A DNA stretch of 6,885 nt from positions 1 to 6,885 of the forward strand of contig CAMLNW010000146.1 of NCBI GenBank assembly GCA_946481495.1. Direction: 5' to 3'. This stretch comes from an uncultured Actinomycetes bacterium (GTDB taxonomy: Bacteria; Actinomycetota; Thermoleophilia; Solirubrobacterales; Thermoleophilaceae). Each line of letters begins with the position of its first letter. Positions within the stretch are counted from its first letter, which is position 1. Positions 1-5,663 of this stretch are shown piece after piece. The notes under the pieces were generated by a model. It saw nothing but the letters and a program-made list of their open reading frames with translations. It made no database searches and was not told the DNA's origin. Made by a program: the position numbers and the translations under genes.

Positions 1-1944
1 ATTGGCGAGTACGTCGGCCACCTCCAGGCGACGTTCGATCCGGCGTCGTGCAGCTCTTGCACCCTCTTCTCGTTCTGCCGCGACGAGCTGCGCCGCTCCG
101 GCGACCCGACGGACCTCTTGGTGGAGGTCGGAGTACCGCTCACCCAGCGTCCGCGACTCGTCGGGCTCGTAGACGGGAGCGGGGATGCGTCCGGTGTGGC
201 TGAGTCAACGGCGGCGCGGGTTCGCGCCACCATGAGCGGAGTAGGACAGAGCACGGGGCAGGCCCGCCTCGACCAGGCCGGACAGCCGGGGACTGTCAAC
301 GTAGTCGTCGCGAAGTCCGACAGCGCCGCTCTCGGCGTCTACGGACTGGCGACGCAGCGGGTCTCGGCGAAGGGGCCGGGCGAGTGGCGCGTCGAGGTGT
401 TCGACGACCCGCAGAGCTCGGAGACGCGCCGCAAGATCATGAAGCACCTCGGCGCCGACCTGATTGCCGTGCTCAAGGATCGGCGCCAGGCCGATCCAGG
501 CGATCCGGCGCCGGTCCACCTGGTGGTCCCGGATGCGGCGACAGCGGACTTGCTGACTTCGATTGCCGACAACCTCGCGGGTATCGAGCTGTCTCGCCTG
601 CGCTGGAGTCGCGACAAGGACATGGGGCGCCCAGCGTTGACCTTCAACGGCGAGAAGGCGCAGGTGCCCCCTCAGCTGCCCGAGCGATCACGGACCGCGG
701 TGTCGTTCCTGCTCGAGGAGGACCGCGCTCGCGCGCTGACGCTGCGCTGCCCGATCATCGACGTGCGCACGGCGCTCGCCGCGCACGTCGTCGCGGGCGG
801 CCCGGCGGTGAACGCGATGCGTCTCGACTATCTCGTCGCCTGGGCGGCCGCGTCCCCGTCGAGCCCCGTCGATCACCGTGAACTGTCCGACGCGATCGAG
901 GCGGAGGAGCACACTCCCGGCGCGCGCTTGACGAACCGCCGATCTGACGTGATCCACGCCGCGTTCACCGGCACGACCCGTGGAAGCGCGCGTCCGGCCG
1001 AGCCGACGAGGTACAACGAGCTGATCCGCGACGAGCTGAGCTACAAGATGGATGGCGTCGAGCAGGCGCTGGCGGCGCTGTCCGAGGTGCCGGATTCGAC
1101 GTTGCGGACGGTGCACCGCGCGGTCGAGGGCGACGCCCAGGCGGTCTGGCGGCGGCGGCTCGCACTCCACGCCTCCGACCTCGTCCGGTTCGGGCGCACC
1201 TACCGCCACTGGCGCAACTCGCTGGTTCCGACGGTGGAGTCCGACGCCAGGTGCGCGACGCAACTGCTGGCGCTGACGAACCCGCAATCGGCACTGGACG
1301 CCGCACGCAACGCGGGCTCGCGCGAGGTCGCCACGGCCCGCGTCAGCGCGCTGGATCCGCTGACGCTCGAGGTCGACTCACGGCGGATCGGGCACGAGAG
1401 CCGGATCGTGCTGCTGCACGTTGGCGAGCGCGCCTGCGTCGAGTCTCTGGGAGTAGGGGTGACGCTGCACCGCGCGAGCTTCAAGGTCACCGGGCTGTCC
1501 ATCGGGCCGCTCGAGCTGGTGGACGAGATCAAGAGGCACTTCAAGTGGTCGCCAGAGGTCGTGCCCGACCTCGCGCTGGGCGACGAGCTCGTAGTGGCGG
1601 ACTTCAGCTGGTTCGGCGATCTCAAGGGGAACAGCCAGCTCCCCGTCGCCCGGCCGAAGGCCGACTCAACCTCGGCGCCGACGCCCGACTGCACTCCGGA
1701 GGCCTACGGGGAGGACCCCGCGTCCCATCGCTACTGCTGCCGGCCGCACGAGGTCGCCGAGGCGGAGTGGGCAGACACCCTCGCGGAGCGGCGGGCCAAC
1801 GGCGAGCTCAACCCGGAGGTCTGGCCGCCGGTCGTCGACGAGGACGCCTTCGAGGTCTCGGGGATCGCGGCGACGGTCGGAGATCCAAGCGCTGAGCCGG
1901 CGACGCGCGCGCCAGAGGACGTTATCGCCGATGACCTCGACTGA
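1..1944 (+). CDS. C-terminal part of a RecB-like iron-sulfur nuclease-type protein (5' end outside window)
   Basis: The frame is open from the first base, so this is the last 647 residues of a larger protein. Visible residues C17, C20 and C26 form Cys-x2-Cys-x5-Cys, followed by a charged helix. This is the pattern that ends the 4Fe-4S cluster of RecB/AddB/Cas4/Dna2-type PD-(D/E)XK nucleases. The fourth cysteine and the catalytic residues would lie upstream and cannot be seen, so the nuclease call is inferred. Residues about 40-560 match no family I can name. Part (about 95-250) has alternating strands and helices, including VHLVVPDAATADLL, and about 420-520 looks beta-rich. Near the C terminus, C564, H576, C579, C580 and H583 resemble a metal site, followed by a Trp/Pro-rich stretch and an acidic tail. 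It overlaps the helicase gene by 14 bases, suggesting translational coupling and a shared complex. Alternative: a non-nuclease Fe-S protein. Confidence 0.7.
   Translation: MGEYVGHLQATFDPASCSSCTLFSFCRDELRRSGDPTDLLVEVGVPLTQRPRLVGLVDGSGDASGVAESTAARVRATMSGVGQSTGQARLDQAGQPGTVNVVVAKSDSAALGVYGLATQRVSAKGPGEWRVEVFDDPQSSETRRKIMKHLGADLIAVLKDRRQADPGDPAPVHLVVPDAATADLLTSIADNLAGIELSRLRWSRDKDMGRPALTFNGEKAQVPPQLPERSRTAVSFLLEEDRARALTLRCPIIDVRTALAAHVVAGGPAVNAMRLDYLVAWAAASPSSPVDHRELSDAIEAEEHTPGARLTNRRSDVIHAAFTGTTRGSARPAEPTRYNELIRDELSYKMDGVEQALAALSEVPDSTLRTVHRAVEGDAQAVWRRRLALHASDLVRFGRTYRHWRNSLVPTVESDARCATQLLALTNPQSALDAARNAGSREVATARVSALDPLTLEVDSRRIGHESRIVLLHVGERACVESLGVGVTLHRASFKVTGLSIGPLELVDEIKRHFKWSPEVVPDLALGDELVVADFSWFGDLKGNSQLPVARPKADSTSAPTPDCTPEAYGEDPASHRYCCRPHEVAEAEWADTLAERRANGELNPEVWPPVVDEDAFEVSGIAATVGDPSAEPATRAPEDVIADDLD
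49..78 (+). other. Fe-S cluster cysteine motif (CX2CX5C)
   Basis: Codons at 49, 58 and 76 encode three cysteines in the spacing x2 then x5, preceded by FDPAS and followed by RDELRR. In AddB, Cas4 and Dna2 this triplet lies just C-terminal to the PD-(D/E)XK core, and it is completed by one cysteine N-terminal to the core. Only the C-terminal triplet is in the window. Confidence 0.6.
1690..1749 (+). other. Putative metal-binding Cys/His cluster in the first protein
   Basis: Within 20 residues there are C564, H576, C579, C580 and H583 (visible numbering), in a protein that otherwise has few cysteines. The spacing C-x11-H-x2-C-C-x2-H is compatible with a small zinc site. It is not a zinc-finger pattern I recognise, so metal binding is inference. 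Confidence 0.35.
1914..1919 (+). promoter_or_regulatory. Ribosome binding site for the helicase gene
   Basis: AGAGGA lies 11 bases before the ATG at 1931, inside the coding end of the upstream gene. It supports the ATG as the start and means the two genes are translated from one message. The spacing is slightly long. Confidence 0.5.
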
Positions 1945-3454
1945 GTTAGGCGAGGTAACGTTCGAGGCGCCGCGGGTCACCGCCGCCGAGGCGGTCCACC
2001 ACGCTCGCGCCGCCGCGCGGAACGCCGCGATAGCCGAGGCCGCGAGCGGGGAGCTGCTCGACGCGCTGTCCGGGTCGGCGGAGCTGGACCGGATCCTGCT
2101 GAAGGCCGCGGCGGGGGCCGGCAAGTCGTACGCATTGAAGCGGCTTGTCACGGATGCGCTGGATCATCAGCGCTGCCTGCGCGTCGCGGTGGTTGCTTTC
2201 CAGAACCGTCAGTTGTGGCCGATCGCCGAGTCGCTTGGCGGCAGCCTCGGCAAGGATCGGGTTTGCCTGTTCTCGAGCAGCGACCGCTACGACGACGTCC
2301 CCGATGACGTCCACGCGAGCGCGGAGGTCGCCGTCAAGACGAGCGCGATCCCGGACGCCTGCGGCGTGATCGTCGCCACGTCCCACAAGCTCGGTGCGAT
2401 CGGCGAGCGCAAGCGGCTGCTGGGACGGTTCGGGCCGGGAGCGAACGGCGAGGCGCCGTTTGACGTGCTCTTCGTCGACGAGGCGTGGCAGCTTCCGCAT
2501 CATCTCTTCGACAAGGTGGCGAGCCTGGCTCCGATTACGGTCGGTGTTGGGGACGTCGGACAGCTGCCGCCGATCGAGGTCGGCTCGAACCCCTGGCGCA
2601 GCGACGCCCGCTACAACCCGTATCGGGCATGGCCGACCGCGTACGTCGACGATCCGCGCACATGGTCGGCTGAGCTGCCGACGGTGTGGCGCCCGACCGC
2701 GGCACAGCTCGCTCTCTGGCGTGCGTTCTATCCCGAGTGGGAGGCGCTCGACTGCGTCGCCGCTCCCGGCGACCGTGCGATGAATGTCGGCGAGATGGCC
2801 GCCGTCGCGGCGGTCGTCTGGGCTGAGGTCTCCACGGGCACGCCGGTGTTGGTCGAGGTCGACGGGCTCGAGGAGGCGGAGGCACCTGACGTCGACCTCC
2901 CGCTGATCCGCTTCGTTGAGGACCTGCTCGACGGGCTCTTCGGCGCGGGCTTCTCGCTCGAGAAAGCCCGGTACGACGACAGCGGGTCGCCGGATGGTGG
3001 GGTCGACACTTGCTCACCGGGAGATGAGCCGACCGACCCGCTGATCGCAGTGCTCGCGACGCGGAACCAGGCTGTTGACGACGCCACGGACGCCGTGGAG
3101 CGGCTCCGGGGCAGGCACGGACTCTCAGAGAAGGATCTGCTGGCCTCGACGGTCGATTCGTGGCAGGGCCAGACCAACGGCATCACCGTCGCGATCCATC
3201 CGCTCACCGGGGCGGCGCAGCTCGACGAGTTCAACTCGGCGTTCGGCCGGCTCGCGGTGACATGCACACGCGCCACCCACGGATTGCTGCTCGTGTCGCG
3301 CCCAGGGCTCGACGATCTTCTCGCGGGGGCGCCCGCCCGTCCGGGAACCCCTTTCGGGGAGCCCGGGAATCGCCACCTCCCAAGGCAGACCCACCAACGT
3401 ATCCTCGCCACGTTCTCGCGCGGCGTCGTTACCGTTGCGGCCGCCGCGAAGTAG
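1931..3454 (+). CDS. Superfamily 1 (Upf1/Dna2-like) DNA helicase
   Basis: The complete protein has 507 residues. The helicase motifs appear in order. The P-loop is AAAGAGKS (59-66). A motif Ic-like GVIVATSHK follows. Motif II is VDEAWQLP (182-189) and motif III is GDVGQLPP (207-214). LPTVWRP comes next (the usual motif IIIa Arg position), then LIAVLATRNQAV as motif IV. Motif V is TVDSWQGQ (407-414). Motif VI is VTCTRATHG (443-451), with R447 as the expected arginine finger. The GDxxQLPP, TVDxxQGQ and TRA signatures fit SF1B Upf1/Dna2-type enzymes, which track 5' to 3'; polarity here is inferred. The N-terminal 50 residues are Ala-rich and helical, and an acidic insert lies at about 310-370. 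The start is the ATG with an RBS inside the preceding gene. The protein has no nuclease motif of its own, so the neighbouring Fe-S protein may supply that activity. A role in DNA repair rather than defence is possible. Confidence 0.85.
   Translation: MTSTELGEVTFEAPRVTAAEAVHHARAAARNAAIAEAASGELLDALSGSAELDRILLKAAAGAGKSYALKRLVTDALDHQRCLRVAVVAFQNRQLWPIAESLGGSLGKDRVCLFSSSDRYDDVPDDVHASAEVAVKTSAIPDACGVIVATSHKLGAIGERKRLLGRFGPGANGEAPFDVLFVDEAWQLPHHLFDKVASLAPITVGVGDVGQLPPIEVGSNPWRSDARYNPYRAWPTAYVDDPRTWSAELPTVWRPTAAQLALWRAFYPEWEALDCVAAPGDRAMNVGEMAAVAAVVWAEVSTGTPVLVEVDGLEEAEAPDVDLPLIRFVEDLLDGLFGAGFSLEKARYDDSGSPDGGVDTCSPGDEPTDPLIAVLATRNQAVDDATDAVERLRGRHGLSEKDLLASTVDSWQGQTNGITVAIHPLTGAAQLDEFNSAFGRLAVTCTRATHGLLLVSRPGLDDLLAGAPARPGTPFGEPGNRHLPRQTHQRILATFSRGVVTVAAAAK
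3341..3366 (+). other. GC-rich hairpin inside the 3' end of the helicase gene
   Basis: CCGGG and CCCGG pair as an outer 5-bp stem. CCCC and GGGG pair as an inner 4-bp stem around a TTTC loop, with a 2-by-2 internal mismatch between the stems. No T-run follows, so it is not a rho-independent terminator. It lies about 100 bases before the methyltransferase start and encodes part of a Gly/Pro-rich stretch, so it may be incidental. Confidence 0.35.
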
Positions 3455-3461
3455 AAGGAGG
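3455..3461 (+). promoter_or_regulatory. Strong Shine-Dalgarno for the methyltransferase gene
   Basis: AAGGAGG lies directly after the helicase stop codon (3452-3454) and ends 3 bases before the GTG at 3465. It is the best anti-SD match of the three internal gene starts. It decides the GTG start over the in-frame ATG at 3435, which sits inside the helicase and adds ten Arg/Pro-rich residues. The spacing is shorter than usual. Confidence 0.7.
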
Positions 3462-3464
3462 AAT

Positions 3465-5663
3465 GTGTCCCGCCTAAACGATCTGATCCGCCAAGTTGCC
3501 CGTACCGACGACGTGCTCGCCGCCGACCTGCGGCGCGAGGTTGCCGCGCTGGCGGACAGGCGCTCGTTCGGTCTCAATTTTGAGCGGCACGTTCCCGAGG
3601 TGGTCGAGCTGCCGGGCCGGCCCGTGCGCGGCGGCGACAAGGTCCGGATCCTTCCGCCGCGCGGCGAGACGCCCACGAAGGCCGATGAGCGCCTGTGGCG
3701 AGTGACCGGTTCCGCCGCGAACGGGGCTGAGGTCGAGCTCGCGCCGCTCGATCAGGACGCCGCCGAGGCGCCCACGACCGCGTCGCGCGACGACCTCGTC
3801 GTTGTCGCCGAGTTCCGCGACCCGATCTACCCGGGGCTGGTCTCGACGGGAAAAGTCGAGCGCGGCGGCGACAAGCCATTCCATACGGTCATCAACGCCG
3901 AGAACTATCACGCGCTGCAGGCGCTCCTGTTCACGCATCGCGGAAAGGTCGACGCGATCTACATCGACCCGCCGTACAACACTGGCGCAAGGGACTGGAA
4001 GTACAACAACGACTACGTCGAGAGTGACGATCTCTATCGGCACTCGAAGTGGCTGGCCTTCATGGAGCGGCGGCTGCTGCTCGCGAAGGACCTGCTGAAC
4101 CCGGACGACTCGGTATTGATCGTCACCATCGACGAGAAGGAGTATCTGCGGCTGGGCCTGCTGTTGGACCAGGTGTTTCCAGGGTCTACATCGCACATGA
4201 TCAGCGCCGTGATCAACCCGCGGGGAGCACCGAGGTCTGAGGGCTTCAACCGTGTCGACGAGTACATCTATGTCGTGCGCTTCGGCGGCCAGCAGGTGGA
4301 TCGCGGACCTTATCCGCTGAACAGCCTGCCGTTCGACCCATCTGCCGCTGCTCAGAACGGCAAGAGCGCCACACCCGCTCAGGACGTTAATGACAGCTCG
4401 CCAGCGAAGCGCACTCCGATTCACTGGCAGACCCTGCGACGTAGGAACCCGGCCTCGGACCGTCCGAACCAGTTCTATCCAATATTCGTCAACCAGGTCA
4501 CCAAGCGCATCGACTCTGTCGGAGAGGCGTGCGCGTTTGGTGACGATCGGCCGACTGTCGAGTGCCCATCAGATTGCCTCGCCATCTGGCCGCTGAGCGA
4601 CGACGGGATCGAGCGTTGCTGGGGGCTCATCCCGTCCGAGCTACGGTCGCGGTTGGAGAACGGATACGTACGAGTCACTCGCCACCTTCCCGATAAACCT
4701 CAAGCTTATGTTGTTCAGTACCTGATGGCGGGTGCTCTGCGCGACATCGTGGAGGGGCGGGCGGAAGTCGAGGGGATGGATGAGTACGGCGGCGTAATCG
4801 CTTACTACGTCACGGACAAGGAGCCCGTGGCAGCGTCGTCGACGCAATGGAACCTTCGGTCGCATTTCGCGGGCAACTATGGGACGCGGACCCTCGCCTC
4901 GCTGGTGCCTGGTCGTCAATTCCCGTTCCCAAAGTCACCGTACGCAGTCGAAGACGCCCTGCGCCTGTTCGTCGGTAGCAAGCCGGACGCGCTGGTCCTC
5001 GACTTCTTCTCGGGCTCCGGAACGACTGCCCACGCGGTGATGCGCTTGAACGGGGAAGACGGAGGCCGTCGCAAGTCGATCAGCATCACGAACAACGAGG
5101 TGTCGGCCGCCGAGCAGGACGGCCTCAGGATGCGCGGGCTTCGCCCAGGGGATCCGGATTGGGAGGATCTTGGGATCTGCGAGCACATCACCAAGCCGCG
5201 CATCACGGCGGCCGTTACCGGCCGTACGCATACCGGGGAGCCAGTCAATGGTTCGTACAGGTTCAGGTACCCGTCTTCGATGGCCGAGGGGCTCGAGGAG
5301 AATGTGGAGTTCTTTGCCTTGACCTATGAGGCGCCTCTTCGGGTGGCGAGCGGACGGGCTTTCAAGCGCATCGCTCCGCTCCTCTGGCTTCGAGCCGGCG
5401 CGCGCGGCAGGCGCATCGAAGACATATCCGCCGGCTGGGACGTTGCGGAGACCTACGGGGTGCTCGCTGACCTTGACCTGGTCGAGCCTTTTCTCGCTTC
5501 GATGCGGGATGTCACAGAGATTGCGGTCGCGTTCATCGTGACTGACGAGGCGCGACTCTTCGAGACGATCTCGCGCGAGCTCCCGGAGCACGTCGCGCCG
5601 GTGCGGCTCCACGAGTCCTACCTAAGGAACTTCGAGGTTGCTCCAGGTAGGAGTGTCTGGTGA
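3465..5663 (+). CDS. mod: Type III-like DNA adenine methyltransferase (Mod subunit)
   Basis: The complete protein has 732 residues and transfers a methyl group from S-adenosylmethionine to adenine N6 in a short target site, marking host DNA. DPPYNTG (168-174) is catalytic motif IV, and DFFSGSGTT (513-521) is the SAM-binding motif I. Catalytic before SAM-binding is the beta-class order of type III Mod enzymes. The roughly 340 residues between them hold the target recognition domain, including INPRG and VDEYIYVV. Residues 1-115 form an N-terminal extension, helical then beta-rich (KVRILPPRGE). The C terminus has LLWLRAGARGRRIED and ends in a 110-residue domain typical of this Mod family. The GTG start follows a strong Shine-Dalgarno. 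The stop overlaps the res start as GTGA. The recognition region has lower GC and more A/T-ending codons than its flanks, which suggests a swapped specificity segment. The target sequence cannot be read from the protein. Confidence 0.9.
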   Translation: MSRLNDLIRQVARTDDVLAADLRREVAALADRRSFGLNFERHVPEVVELPGRPVRGGDKVRILPPRGETPTKADERLWRVTGSAANGAEVELAPLDQDAAEAPTTASRDDLVVVAEFRDPIYPGLVSTGKVERGGDKPFHTVINAENYHALQALLFTHRGKVDAIYIDPPYNTGARDWKYNNDYVESDDLYRHSKWLAFMERRLLLAKDLLNPDDSVLIVTIDEKEYLRLGLLLDQVFPGSTSHMISAVINPRGAPRSEGFNRVDEYIYVVRFGGQQVDRGPYPLNSLPFDPSAAAQNGKSATPAQDVNDSSPAKRTPIHWQTLRRRNPASDRPNQFYPIFVNQVTKRIDSVGEACAFGDDRPTVECPSDCLAIWPLSDDGIERCWGLIPSELRSRLENGYVRVTRHLPDKPQAYVVQYLMAGALRDIVEGRAEVEGMDEYGGVIAYYVTDKEPVAASSTQWNLRSHFAGNYGTRTLASLVPGRQFPFPKSPYAVEDALRLFVGSKPDALVLDFFSGSGTTAHAVMRLNGEDGGRRKSISITNNEVSAAEQDGLRMRGLRPGDPDWEDLGICEHITKPRITAAVTGRTHTGEPVNGSYRFRYPSSMAEGLEENVEFFALTYEAPLRVASGRAFKRIAPLLWLRAGARGRRIEDISAGWDVAETYGVLADLDLVEPFLASMRDVTEIAVAFIVTDEARLFETISRELPEHVAPVRLHESYLRNFEVAPGRSVW
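4186..4980 (+). other. Probable target recognition region of the methyltransferase (lower GC)
   Basis: This segment lies between the catalytic DPPY and SAM-binding FSGSG motifs, where beta-class enzymes carry the DNA-specificity domain. Hand-counted 60-base lines give 55% GC at 4441-4500 and 53% at 4681-4740, against 78% at 3601-3660. A run at about 4691-4718 uses AAA, CCT, CAA, GCT, TAT, GTT and GTT codons, and an ATA occurs near 4482. Limits are approximate. Confidence 0.5.
5649..5653 (+). promoter_or_regulatory. Ribosome binding site for the Res-like gene
   Basis: AGGAG lies 6 bases before the GTG at 5660, inside the last codons of the methyltransferase gene. Spacing is ideal and supports GTG as the start, with coupling through the GTGA overlap. 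Confidence 0.65.

Noticed and set aside
1..90. Cas4 of a CRISPR system
   Set aside because: The CX2CX5C triplet is shared with Cas4, but Cas4 ends soon after it, while this protein continues for over 600 residues. There are no repeats or cas genes here.
118..120. TTG as the start of the first gene
   Set aside because: The frame is open back to base 1 and encodes the conserved cysteine triplet before this codon, so the gene begins outside the window.
688..1306. Minus-strand open frames opposite the first gene
   Set aside because: The products are Arg/Pro/Ala-rich with no recognisable motif, while the plus strand has consistent codon use. Treated as shadows.
3341..3366. Rho-independent terminator
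   Set aside because: The hairpin is inside coding sequence and lacks a following T-run.
3435..3464. ATG at 3435 as the methyltransferase start
   Set aside because: It lies inside the helicase gene with no ribosome binding site and adds ten Arg/Pro-rich residues. The strong Shine-Dalgarno at 3455-3461 points to GTG 3465.
3474..4424. 316-codon minus-strand open frame
   Set aside because: It lies wholly opposite the methyltransferase coding region, including its catalytic motif. Its product is Arg/Val-rich low-complexity sequence, a usual shadow in high-GC DNA.
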